A stretch of 64,000 nucleotides of DNA, from positions 80,688,705 through 80,752,704 of the forward strand of contig CP136067.1 of the NCBI GenBank assembly GCA_032622095.1, in the 5' to 3' direction. Positions 11,617-21,991 of this stretch are shown here, piece after piece (position 1 is the first letter of the stretch; each line of letters starts with the position of its first letter). The position numbers and the translations under genes were made by a program. Under the pieces are notes generated by a model that saw only the letters and a list, made by a program, of their open reading frames with translations, was not told the DNA's origin and searched no databases. Source of the DNA: Siphonodentalium dalli (lineage: Eukaryota > Mollusca > Scaphopoda > Gadilida > Siphonodentaliidae).

Positions 11617-12265
11617 CTAACCCTTTCGGTGCTAAATGGATTTTCCCACTCAGTCATAAAAGTAGTAATTGGAATGGTCTATTATTCATCAGGAAAAACT
11701 AGAAGTGGGCTGTCCCAATGAGTCAAAGGATACCCCCGCCCCATGGCAGCCAGACTTACAAAGTTGCGGACACAACACGCATCTTCCTATATAACCCCAA
11801 TAACTCGTTACAGTTGGTATAATAAGACAGATACAAGTACAGAATGAGTTCTATTTATTGGAGGGAAAGGTTCAGATAATAGGTTCAACAAGCGACATAT
11901 TGTCATTTGTTGAACTTATAGTCTGAACATTTCCTAAGGGATAACTATTCATCAGTATTTAGTATAGAATGGGTTAACACACTTTCTTTATTAAATACTC
12001 ATTGATTAGTAGTTCCCTTAGGAAATGTTCAGTTATTAAGTTCCAACAAATGGCTATATTTTCCATCCAAGAGATATGAATCCTTGTGCACTTGTATTAT
12101 CTGTATGTCGTCTGCTTATATTTCTTGAATATCCCTCCATATGAATAGTAGACCTTTCCAGTGTACACTTTTACAACTGAATGGGAGAGTCCATTTAGTA
12201 AATAAAGGTGTGACATCCACAAGATAGCTACTAATCAGTGAGCATTCAGTTATCAAAGGGTTGAA
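11617..12265. repeat. Two adjoining 'D' family MITE copies
   Basis: First copy: CTAACCCTTTCGGTGCTAAATGGA to TTTAGTATAGAATGGGTTAA (about 11617-11977). Second, sharing that TTAA, runs to ATCAAAGGGTTG (about 12265). Inner palindromic text (TGTTGAACTTAT..CTGAACATTTCC) recurs at 31150, 34640, 49730 and 52370. TTAA-type MITEs without coding capacity. Confidence 0.55.
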
Positions 12266-12434
12266 GCAGAACCGAGTAGACTTGGTCCAGAAGCATTCAA
12301 ACTGGGGCTGCCCCTCTAACAACATGAAAATCCCTCATCATTCAATTTCAGTCACAAAACATACCTCATCAAATTGAAGCTCATGATAGAATATGTATGG
12401 TCCAAGTAATGGAAGATAAACCCAAATATACCAT

Positions 12435-14379
12435 CTAAAAAAAAGAGTCTCTATCTTTAGTAGAAGACATCATCCGATGCATGTTAACAAATCCTAACAG
12501 CCGATCTGGAATGACCTTGCCATAAATGACAAAATAGTCTGCAAGCTTGTCAGCAGCTAAGCATTGCAGGGATTTAGGAAATAGGTTTCTATACCTGTCG
12601 GCAATGTTGTCAGGCAATAGTTCATTGAATGTCTTACCAGCATCACTGCGCATACAAGGATGAGCACCATGCTTCAGCATCATATCAATGCATTCTACAT
12701 CGCCATCTGTATGCAGCATCCTATGAGATACCGTTTCCAGCAAAGGAGGTTTCGTCCCGGAGACATCAGAGAAATTGACTTCCTGTCCAGATGCAAGAAG
12801 TATCCTTAGGATTTGATTGTTTATCAACCCATGGATGCCACATTTGGCTGCCTTGTTGAGCAAACTTCTTCCATCATCATATCTAGGTTTCAAAATTCTG
12901 AGTGTGCCTACAAATGCTTGGATTATTGGATGTGAAATTTCAACCTCAAGGTCAAATAGTTTAGCAATGACCTCGAGGCCTTCTTGAACAATATTGCAAA
13001 CGACATTGTCCTGTGGTTTGTTATTATCATCAGGGTTACTTATCACCTTCAGCATGTCAGTAATTTGATCGAGAAGGTCAAGGCCTTCATCCCTCGTGTT
13101 GCCCCTGATACTGAAATCAAGCTTTAAGCTGCTTATAATCCTCAATCCGTACTTCTTAATCGGTGCTGGACATTGAGCCACTACTTTCAATGCATATCGC
13201 TCAATTTCATATGACTGTGATGATCTGAAACTCAAGTGACGGACACGCATCCCTATTTCCATCAGTGCTCTGAGAAAATTGACGCTCGGACCAAGTATTC
13301 GCTCAAGAATTAGAAGACGTTGCATATAATGTTGACCAGGTTCGGCTAGCACACGCTCCAGTTCACCAATCGTTTGCGGTTCTCTCGCATGCTGAAACAC
13401 AGGGTTAGTCCTCTCGGGTAATGTTTTTAAGATTGGCTTATCCTTGTTGCGATACCTGATTGACATTGCTTGCCGCCAGTAGTGACATCTTGGTCCCTTG
13501 ACTTTCTGATGCTTTGAATTTTCTTCAATGCACGCTCCAAGAACTTCGTATGCATGAATGACTCTAACTCCCTTCTCTCCTAATCGCTTCAGAAGATATT
13601 CCACCATGCTCTTATTTGCACGAGAAGCTGCTCGCATCAAGATGTCACTATTATCCTTCTCATCACGAACATACTTAGCACCCTTTTTGAGCAACAAATC
13701 CATGACCTCCTTCACCCCATGTGCAGCAGCATGATGAATAGCAGTGTCGCCAAATCTGTCCTTGACCTCCACATCAGCTCCATGGCTGATAAGATACCTG
13801 CACATCTCGGGATGTCGCACAGCAGACATTAAGCATGTTTTATACCGGTTTCCTCTGTCCATGTTTCGACGAGATCCAAGATCATGCAACATGTTGATAG
13901 GAAAGCCGACAACTTCATACATGTATCGAAGAAGCTTGAGGTTACCTTTCTCACAGGCAGAGTAAATGGGAGATTCGTATTTGCCATCAACAGTGTTGTG
14001 AATATCAGCTCCAAGATTTATCAAAGCTATGGCAGCCATTGTATGCCCATCATCGACAGCGAGTGAAAGTGGCGTTCCACAGAAAACGTCGTCCTGCATA
14101 TCCTGTTCCAAATTGGCTCCGCAATCCTCAACAAAATATTCAATCATGCGCACAGTTTCCCCATACTGCTGAGCCCAAACAGCCCGACACAAAGGGGTCA
14201 TTCCAAGCGGATCGTCAACTGCCATGATAAACACCCTCTCTGGTTTCTCGAAGGAGCTCATTAAGGTTACAATTTCATCATGAGCTTGTTCACACAGATG
14301 TCCAGAAATAGTCTCTAGGATGTCCCTGACATTACCGCACCACTTCTGCTTATTCAGCTTACAAATGTCAGTTGTTACC
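12435..14379 (-). CDS. FEM1-like ankyrin-repeat protein (large exon)
   Basis: FEM1 proteins are substrate receptors of CUL2-RING ubiquitin ligases that read C-terminal degrons; this one is assigned by its order of domains. The exon encodes 647 residues. At least five ankyrin units occupy the first part (DPLGMTPLCRAV, GTPLSLAVDDGH, YKTCLMSAVRHPEMCRYLI, FGDTAIHHAAAHGVKEVMDL). The FEM1 middle segment follows (AYEVLGACIEEN..HYWRQAMSIRYR, then LLILERILGPS). A second ankyrin block precedes the typical end SLQCLAADKLADYFVIYGKV. The length fits FEM1A/B/C (about 620-670). The frame is open upstream to an ATG at 14459, but TTATTGTCTGTTCCAG ends at 14380, an excellent acceptor, so I start the exon at 14379; any upstream exon is not found. 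It is diverged from vertebrate FEM1s in the middle region. Stop at 12435-12437. Confidence 0.85.
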
Positions 14380-14395
14380 CTGGAACAGACAATAA
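14380..14395 (-). promoter_or_regulatory. Splice acceptor of the FEM1-like exon
   Basis: On the minus strand the polypyrimidine-like tract and AG read TTATTGTCTGTTCCAG, directly before coding text for VTTDICKLNKQ. It lies only 60-80 bp from the hAT insertion at 14464, so any intron upstream now contains the nested TE block. Confidence 0.6.
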
Positions 14396-14641
14396 TCATC
14401 ATTAAATGGAATTGGCTCGTTTGAACCACCAAATTATCTAATTGTTTTATGGTGCCCATATTCTAGAGTCCTGCGAATATTCGATATTCGATTCGATAGT
14501 CAAATTCGATTCTAAATTGCAAATCGAAATTTAGAACTTACACTGATGGAAAAGATAGGCTGTTTACGGGCAGGTCTACACGTCGATCTTAGCCATTTAA
14601 TTACAGAAAATGATATTTAAAAAAATATAATATATATTTCC

Positions 14642-15732
14642 TTAACTCTTTCACCACTGGATTTCCATGGGGAAATTCCACCAAACCCTGGATTAATTAC
14701 TGATAATTCTCTGAAATGCGTCTCAGTGCTAGTACCATGCGATAAAATTGAGATAGATGTTGTACAAACAGGAAACTTGGCCCATATATACATTGGACCA
14801 TACTCATCGTTTTCGGGTATGATCACACGCATGGCATGACCATCCTTGGCAACGGTTGCTAGGCAAATCACCCATACCATGTAAATTGGTATATAATGTA
14901 ACAGAAATATGGGATAGCAATCACATTTCATACCGAATAGTACATTGTAAATATCTGGAATGAGCTAAGAGCATTTTTCGTATCATGTTTGGTTAGCAAC
15001 GGTTGCTATGTGTAAGATTCTTAGCTATAAAAGGTACCAATTAACCCTCTGTTATCAGAATGAGACGTGCGTAAATTCGTTATTTTTTCATCGAAATAAC
15101 AAGCATGGAACTTGATATACATGTATATATACATATGGGTCCATTGTCTGTGGGAATTATTCTAGTTCTACAATCATCTCAGCTTGGTTCAACCCTAACA
15201 ACCGTTGCTAGGCAAATATTGGATGTCTTGAAATGTAGCTATACTATTGATTTTATGGTCATTAAGCCATATAACACATGCAAATAAATTTCTCTCTCCA
15301 ACAACATTGAGACACTTACATATAAATTATAAGCCGATCCAGGCGCTTCCCATCTGTGTCAATTTATAACTGTTCCTGGGCAGGTCGGCCCCCGGGCCTT
15401 TAAAATACCCCAAATTAACGTCGTTAAACGGTGTCCCCATATAACGGATATGACCCCAATTTTTTTTTAAATCTAAAAAAATGACAGTTCTGCTCTGTTT
15501 CTGGATTTTCCTGCCGTAATTTTTCGCAGCACCTCCAGTGGGAGTACAATATTGATTCCAATAAGAATCATCGTGGTATATACATTGATCCTTCTTGAAT
15601 ATAAAGTTTATAATATTTAGTTATAAAGTAGGGAAGTGAGAATGGTTAAGCCAGCCCGCTGTAGCGGGCCACCGGGGTGAACGTAAATGACGTCGTGCCC
15701 GCTACAGCGGGCCGCCGGGTTGAAAGAGTTAA
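14642..15732. mobile_element. TTAA element A of a three-element chain
   Basis: TTAA on both sides; termini CTCTTTCACCAC and, inverted, CTCTTTCAACCC. The interior has no supported ORF. It contains repeated GCAACGGTTGCTAGGCAAAT-type text and CCCGCTACAGCGGGC palindromes near the right end. Its right TTAA (15729-15732) is also the left TTAA of element B. Confidence 0.7.
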
Positions 15733-15994
15733 AGAAAGCCTGAACACTGAACTATATGGATAGATGTCCTGCGTTTGTAAAACCATAGTAGAAAAGGGGT
15801 TAACTTTTTGTGTGTGGTCGCCTACGGTACCTCGCGGTCTTGCTCGGATTAGTCACGCATGCGCAGTCCCAATATAACCGACTGAATCCGCCAGTTTATT
15901 TTCAACTCAATCAGGAGATTGGCGAGTTGCGGGGTTGGGAATGGCACCGCCATGGGAGGGCCCTATGATAGTTCAGTGTTCAGGCTTTCTTTAA
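15729..15994. mobile_element. TTAA element B: miniature derivative of the 4.6-kb element
   Basis: Bounded by TTAA; inverted ends AGAAAGCCTGAACACTGAAC. About 165 bp of its interior (from about 15738 to 15902) is identical, inverted, to the right subterminal part of the large element at 16418-21062, including GGTCGCCTACGGTACCTCGC. It is an internally deleted copy of that family, probably very young. Confidence 0.75.
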
Positions 15995-16390
15995 CCCTTT
16001 ACCAAACAGAACGGCCCTGTGCCAATGCATTCTCTTATATATGCGAGTCGACCATAGGTCGCCTCGCATATATAAGAGAATGCATTGGCTTAACACATTA
16101 CAAATTATAAAATTGTTAAAGAATGTAAGAAAAAATGGTAAAAAGTGTTAAAAAAAGTTTTTTTTTAGGCCAATGCATTCTCTTATATATTCGAGGCGAC
16201 CTATGGTCGACTCGCATATATAAGAGAATGCATTGGCACAGGGCATAACTGTAACTATCACAATGTGGTCAAGGAGCCGGTTCCAATGATATCCATATTT
16301 GTATGGTTCTATTGAGACAGACCGAAGATATTTTAGGCTGTTGAAGCTTTATTTGGCCGGTTTTGGCCGGTTTGTTGGGTAAATGGTTAA
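15991..16390. mobile_element. TTAA element C: second double-hairpin MITE
   Basis: TTAA-flanked 400-bp copy, nearly identical to 5081-5479. Hairpins at about 16019-16089 and 16168-16243. The right end TGTTGGGTAAATGG TTAA is one base changed from the other copy. It abuts element B through the shared TTAA. Confidence 0.75.
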
Positions 16391-16600
16391 GGAAATATAT
16401 ATTATATTTTTAAAAATATCATATTTCCGCTAAAGGAAGCCGTTCACACTGAACTATATGGATTAGAATGCAAGCCCAGGAGGAGGCACGAGCAATAAAG
16501 TTAATAGCCAAATTTTGGAGGGAATGCACTCTTCTAAAACAGATTGTACCTAAATATGAACTCTTTAATGAATCTGTTATGATTAGGTACGTGAAATAAC

Positions 16601-16894
16601 TCATATAATTAGAGTGCTATATTGCCCAAACATGTACCTCCCCCCCTTGTTTTTGGAAGCAACATCCCAGGTGGTGCCATTCAATTCAGAATTGCGAGCG
16701 AACCGAGCAATTCTCTGTTCTTCATCCGTCAGTTCTAAGAATCCAGCCGATTTTGAGACTAACTCCCTCTCCGCCTTAGCGACATAACGACCTGCACTGG
16801 AGGAGGCCCACTCCAAAGATGGCAAGACAACCAACATTAAGAGTTTAACTAACTGCTGTTCACCAATGCAAATGGCAGATAACCTGATGCCCAA
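16601..16894 (-). CDS. Unrecognised 97-codon ORF in 4.6-kb element
   Basis: Lies near the left terminus of the element. The predicted protein has a charged segment (AGRYVAKAERELVSKS, then ELTDEEQRIARFARN) and ends in text encoded by a G run (KNKGG). The DNA at that G run (CCAAAAACAAGGGGGGGAGG) resembles the related element near 23710, suggesting a shared functional or splice site there. No known domain is seen; probably a fragment of an element-encoded protein. Confidence 0.25.
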   Translation of the reverse strand: MGIRLSAICIGEQQLVKLLMLVVLPSLEWASSSAGRYVAKAERELVSKSAGFLELTDEEQRIARFARNSELNGTTWDVASKNKGGRYMFGQYSTLII

Positions 16895-16897
16895 TCT

Positions 16898-17107
16898 ATG
16901 GTACAGGTATCAAATGGAGAGCCCACCAGCCCCAATGGGTTATACAACTATAAGCGAGTCAAGCCATCGGATCAGAGGGAGCCCCCACCATCGCATGCTG
17001 CAGGTGGTCATGCCCAAGCTATTATCCTGGCCAAGCTGGAGGGTGGGGAGAGGTCATTTTTCTCCGATCCCTTCACGGAGGAGTGGCAGGCAAGGCCGTG
17101 TCGTTAA
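16898..17107 (+). CDS. Unrecognised 69-codon ORF in 4.6-kb element
   Basis: Open frame with a Pro/Gly-rich N-part and the phrase ILAKLEGGERSFFSDPFTEE. It sits in the GC-rich part of the element, and a second frame continues the reading for a while, so it may be a broken piece of a longer gene. No family is recognised. Confidence 0.2.
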   Translation: MVQVSNGEPTSPNGLYNYKRVKPSDQREPPPSHAAGGHAQAIILAKLEGGERSFFSDPFTEEWQARPCR

Positions 17108-17392
17108 TTCGATCGTGACCAGGGGGACTCGGCGCTTTACCTCATGGGTACGGCCCCTGCCCTACGCTTAAGCTGCCTAAGGCCATCCAGCCGGTGTCGA
17201 TACGTACGCACTCGATTATTTGGCAGCTTTAGCGCCCAGAACCGCTAGCGTCTGGTGGGGGCCAAATGGCCTGGAGGTCCCAAGTACCCCTGCAGCTCCA
17301 CCAGACGTATCCCCACGAATTGGTTGAACCAACGAATTGATACGTCACCGGAGGAGCGTGAACTGGTCCTGCCCTTAGAACAGTTATCACAC

Positions 17393-17890
17393 GTTCACAT
17401 GTCCCTGAGGTACCTATGTATCACAATATACACATTGCGTATATATATATATATAAAATGATATAATATATATATCCGGGGGATATACATATTAAGTTTT
17501 CCTCATGAGATCATGTCAGAAGGCCCTTCCAAAGCTGCGCCCATCAATCTAATGGGCGGAGCCAGATCACAGTCCCTGTCATGATCCAACGTATCACTAA
17601 ATATAGATATACAACCCCACAGAGAACATGTCTCATGTCTCTGAGGTACCTATGTATCACCGTTTCACAAGATATCATTGCAGAAACCCGGTGACACAAA
17701 TCTTTCGCATATATAGATATATAAAATGATATAATAGATATATCATGGTGATATATAAGTCATCATGAGATCATGTCAGAAGACCCTACTAAAGCTGCGC
17801 CCAACAATCCAATGGTCGGAGCCAGAGCAGAGATCCCTGGCACAATCCAATGTATCATTAAAGATATATAGCCCCTCAGAGAACATGGCC
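17393..17890 (+). repeat. Two-copy tandem repeat, about 245 bp unit
   Basis: Units share CTGAGGTACCTATGTATCAC, ATAAAATGATATAATA, TCATGAGATCATGTCAGAAG and CAGAGAACATG. Inside the 4.6-kb element. The copies differ by small indels and an expanded TA run in the first. Confidence 0.7.
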
Positions 17891-19674
17891 GAACACCGCA
17901 GGTGACCAGAGCATCCGATGAGAAAGCAAACCGCTACTCTCAGGTGCCAAAACAATAGTGTCGGTACGAGTATTAATTTCGGAGAAATTTCCCAACGAGC
18001 ACCATCCTTTGGAATGGAGACAGACAGCAAAATGTGCAATCACAAGTATTATGTTCAGCCTAAATCCACACACATTACTATTATTAGGCCATCACGACCA
18101 CTAGGCACCTGAGAGCAGTCCGCGTTCCCAGCGGAATACCCACCGCGATCCGATTCTAAGAAATGAAGGTGCGCCTTCTACAACCGAAATCAGTTCAAAT
18201 GATGTAAAATGTAGTCAGATGATGAACACAGGTAAATTTTCACGGTCACCATACGGAATATTCAGGTCTGAGCCTCTGCCCCCCCAAACATGCAGCAGAA
18301 CGACCTAGGTGTGTGATAGGTCGGTTAGTGTGAAGCATGCAGCAAACTAGGGGAAGACCCGCTCTAAAAATGGCTCCCCTAGGAAGGAAAGGAATGAAAT
18401 TATCATCCTCCTAGTAAAGGATACACATCCCTTTATAATGTTGTTTTATTTTAATTTGAAGAGCCAAGATAGAGAGGAACTCCCCCGACCTAAGTGGTCC
18501 CGCTTATGGCATGTTTAAGGAAGAGAGGACAGCATAGACCGAAATGCGCAGTTGGCAGCATGGCTTCAGGCCCTTATGATCGGGCATCTGTGCCATGGGG
18601 ATGGGATGCCACTCGAACGGGGTGGTCCCCTGCCTGCGTCTTAGGAAAGGTCGGTAATGCTGGTCAATGAGCTTCCTCGAAAGCTTAGCTGGACAGCGCA
18701 AACGTCTTCGCCTGTTTTATTGTCTATGTGCCAGATAATCAAATTGATATGGGCAATAGAAGTATGAAGAGCCATGCTGATGGCCTCTTGTCGGAAAGGC
18801 TATTGGCAGTGGGACACATGGCAATATAAATGCTTTCCATGTAAATATGCTTCATTCGTGTGTGAAGTATATTCGCCATATCAACGGTATGAAAGGTCGG
18901 GACACGTATATATTTTAAAATTCATTGAGACTCCAACTAGTCCATGAATACCTTCAAAATACCTACCATGCCATTTATGAACAATACATGCTGTATTGGA
19001 TGTACAGCCTGTTCTTGTACCAAGCTCACATTTGATATGGTTACTTGTCATAAATAATGTCTCCCCCCACCTTCCTCGTCTTGGAATACCACTGCTATTA
19101 TATCGTTATTCATTGGGGAACGTCATCCAGGCCACGGTCGCCAGTTATTGCCAGTGGGCCAGTTACCTGGAGGGGTCAAGTCACCACGACTCTAAATACC
19201 TGTCAGGCTGGAATCATTCACATAATTGAATCAAGAAGGGGAAAGGTTGTTCAAACCAAAGTATCTTCAAATATAATTTTAGATAGTGAAACCATGAGTA
19301 AACACCGTCAGAGTGACGATAAGCCTCTTGCCTTACTCTAGAGAATGCAAACCGGAGCACCCATGATTTGTAATTTTGTGTCCCAATTAGAGCCATATCC
19401 AGAATCGTAGTAATCCAGACCCCCCCCCCCCACCCCCCCGCTTCTTTTCGGTAAACCTACACAGGAAGGAAAGCAATTATGTTTGTATTCCGGAAGGAGA
19501 CACCATTTTGTCGAGATACAACCCAGCAATTTTGAAAGGATGGGTTAATTTTTGGATACAATTCAGAATAACTAAAATCTGGAATTGAGACAATAGTGAA
19601 ACTGTCATCACGATTAATTTTAGTGTCATGCTTGCAATCATTAAATGCTAGCAGTTATAAATTTTGACAGTGAA

Positions 19675-20440
19675 GTTGAAGCACTGTACGAGAATCGAAT
19701 CATGTACTCAACAGAATTCTGACTCCTGTCAGATGTCAATCCCTGTCTGAAATTAATGACACTAACGAATCTTAGTATGACAACAGTCATTATTTTTCTG
19801 ATATTGATAAACTGTAGTCTGATAAATTCAAGCGTCGACCAACACATCTAAATCATAGGAGACATGTGTGACAGTATTAAAACAGAAAACACAAAGTATT
19901 TTTGTGAAAGCATGTTGTTTAGATGAGATCTAGCGACTCCAGTAGTGTTCTGTAACATGCACACACCTAGGTGTGTACATGTGCAGCGTAGTGCACCCAC
20001 GACAACATACCTGAACAAGTGTTGTAATGGGGAAAATCGGCATTTGCATTCGGATTTTATTCAGTAATCTCAAATGGGACTTGTTAGCCTGACAAACTTG
20101 GTATCGGACCGAGTTCTGATTTCTGTCAGAATACCCTGACCAGGGTGCAATCCCCGGTCCGCTAGCACATGGCTGAGATTGTTACATTGAAGGTGATGCT
20201 CCGTTACGAGAATCAAACCATGAACATAATTATAACACTTGTCCAATATCAATCTCTGTCAATTTATTAAAGTAATAATGACACTACTGTTTTTACATTG
20301 AATTGATAAACCCAGATGTAAATTGTAATCAACTTTTAAGTTCAAATGTGACCAACACATCTGGATCAGTTGTATTGAGCCATAAAACAACAAAGTATTA
20401 TGAGAAAGAATGTAGTTCATAACATTATGATAAATAGCGT
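19675..20440 (+). repeat. Diverged tandem duplication in 4.6-kb element
   Basis: Copies start near 19675 and 20190. Shared phrases include ACGAGAATC(G/A)AA(T/A)CATG, AATGACACTA, GACCAACACATCT and ACAAAGTATT. Diverged, spaced about 510 bp. Confidence 0.5.
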
Positions 20441-21327
20441 CAGTAGCGATGGTAATTATTGCTAAATAAATGTCCACGCGTAAATAAATTCCCACGAAAT
20501 TAGGAGACTTCCGGTAACAAACACGTGGCATTTTTTATATCTGACAAATTATATCATACCTTATAGGTTCTATAATAATTACATAGATGAATTGTTCACA
20601 ATAGTCTATGCGCCTCGTAAGGCCTTGAAATGGCGGCTGATTATGGCAAAATGTCGATTTTCAGATTCGAAAAATATTAAGTCCGCTGCCTATTCGAAAA
20701 CACGGAACAATTGTATGTTTTGAAGCGAAACGGTCCGTGAATTCGAAACAATAATTCTAAAAACTAACGCGTAGGCGACCAGTAATTATTGTATCGATAA
20801 ATTGAATTTGTTGTCTAGTTGTTAAACGACAAATTCGGAACAATACTCCCTTTAGACTTCTCTCTTTGGTAGCAGAAAATAAACTGGCGGATTCAGTCGG
20901 TTATATTGGGACTGCGCATGCGTGACTAATCCGAGCAAGACCGCGAGGTACCGTAGGCGACCACACACAAAAAGTTAACCCCTTTTCTACTATGGTTTTA
21001 CAAACGCAGGACATCTATCCATATAGTTCAGTGTGAACGGCTTCCTTTAGCGGAAATATGATGTATGTATGTACCTTATAATTCCCATTGTACATCGCGA
21101 TTATATATATTAAATATAAGTATAGACAGCAATTAGCCACTATAGGACAACTAAATACGTCTGAATTCAACCTTTGAACATGGTCCCCAAAAGCTCGGAG
21201 ATCGCCGATGGACCGACGACGCGCGTAAATTATAATAGCTACGAGACTGATCAACCGCTAGCGTTATCCGCAGTCTATCCGTCTCAGATTCCGCGTAATG
21301 TAATATAGCTCAGAATTTAAACAACAC

Positions 21328-21624
21328 GTGTTCCCGGCATCGAAAACTGCATTTTGGCGGTGTTTTCTTTTGAAGTTTACTTTCGATTTCGGAGCGTTCT
21401 TCGACATTAATTTCTTGACAAAACATCATCCGTTATTCATGTTTATTTTAAACATGATAAAGCTGCAGGCTTACACATGTGATGAATGCAACATGGTGTA
21501 TAAATCGCAAGCATCTGGGACAACGACCCATCTATGGAATAATCTGTCCAAGAAGCATCCAGCACTACATAAACAGGCTACACTGCGACTGTTGTTGCAT
21601 CTTCAAGTTTATAACAACAGGTGA
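21328..21624 (+). CDS. BED-zinc-finger-like ORF of the hAT remnant
   Basis: The C-terminal half of this 98-codon frame reads YTCDECNMVYKSQ, then GTTTHLWNNLSKKHP, matching the BED finger layout (CxxC, then LxxH-L-x3-H) typical of the N-terminus of hAT transposases. The first zinc-binding His of the LxxH part is Asn here (LWNN), so the finger is probably damaged. No catalytic hAT domain follows before the right terminus at 21983. A donor-like AACAACAG|GTGATT sits at the stop. It is therefore a remnant or a captured exon. Confidence 0.5.
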   Translation: MFPASKTAFWRCFLLKFTFDFGAFFDINFLTKHHPLFMFILNMIKLQAYTCDECNMVYKSQASGTTTHLWNNLSKKHPALHKQATLRLLLHLQVYNNR

Positions 21625-21991
21625 TTCCGAATGTTGATTTGCAATTTTGCATGCACATGCAATCTGTACAAATTTTGCGTGATTTTAGTTCCAATAATCC
21701 GTTTAGTGGTTATATATTAATCGTCGTGACGGCCGCATGGACGTTTTAATCATTTATCAATTGAAGTTAATAGTATAGCAAATGATGGTTCATCGCCACA
21801 TAAGTTATGATGGAACTTCGTGCATGTAGTTCATGGAACGTTTCACAAATCGTCTAATCGTTGACAAAACATGCCCAATTGAGAATACAACATACAGATA
21901 TGATTCGAATCGATATTTGATTCGATTTCCTGAATTTGATTCGATATTCGATTCGATCAAAATCTCCAATTCGCAGGACCCTACCATATTC

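Larger units (their letters stand above)
16418..21062. mobile_element. 4.6-kb inverted-terminal element, type unknown (copy 1)
   Basis: Long inverted ends of about 44 bp: ATCATATTTCCGCTAAAGGA, then AGCCGTTCACACTGAACTAT at the left, and the exact inverse at 21019-21062. A relative at 23482-27996 has ends sharing ACACTGAACTA(T/C)ATGG. Interior ORFs are short: 16601-16894 minus (97 codons, with the phrase ELTDEEQRIARFARN) and 16898-17107 plus (69 codons). I recognise no transposase in either. A (C/G)-rich stretch (16850-17400) contrasts with the AT-rich flanks. It could be a non-autonomous copy or a poorly known DNA transposon. Confidence 0.7.
14464..21983. mobile_element. hAT element, 7.5 kb with nested insertions
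   Basis: Termini TAGAGTCCTGCGAATATTCG (left) and, inverted, TAGGGTCCTGCGAATTGGAG (right), both leading into ATTCGATTCGAT text. CCATATTC flanks both ends exactly (14456-14463 and 21984-21991): an 8-bp TSD, the hAT signature. Removing the nested TTAA chain (14642-16390) and the 4.6-kb element (16418-21062) leaves about 1.1 kb of hAT, including a BED-finger-like ORF at 21328-21624. The left TSD overlaps the first ATG of the open frame continuous with the FEM1-like exon. Confidence 0.8.

Noticed and set aside
17440-17475. Regulatory TATA cluster
   Set aside because: It is a TA microsatellite inside the tandem repeat of a transposable element.
20140-20165. tRNA-like GTGCAATCCCCGGTC box
   Set aside because: No matching A box or cloverleaf could be built around it.
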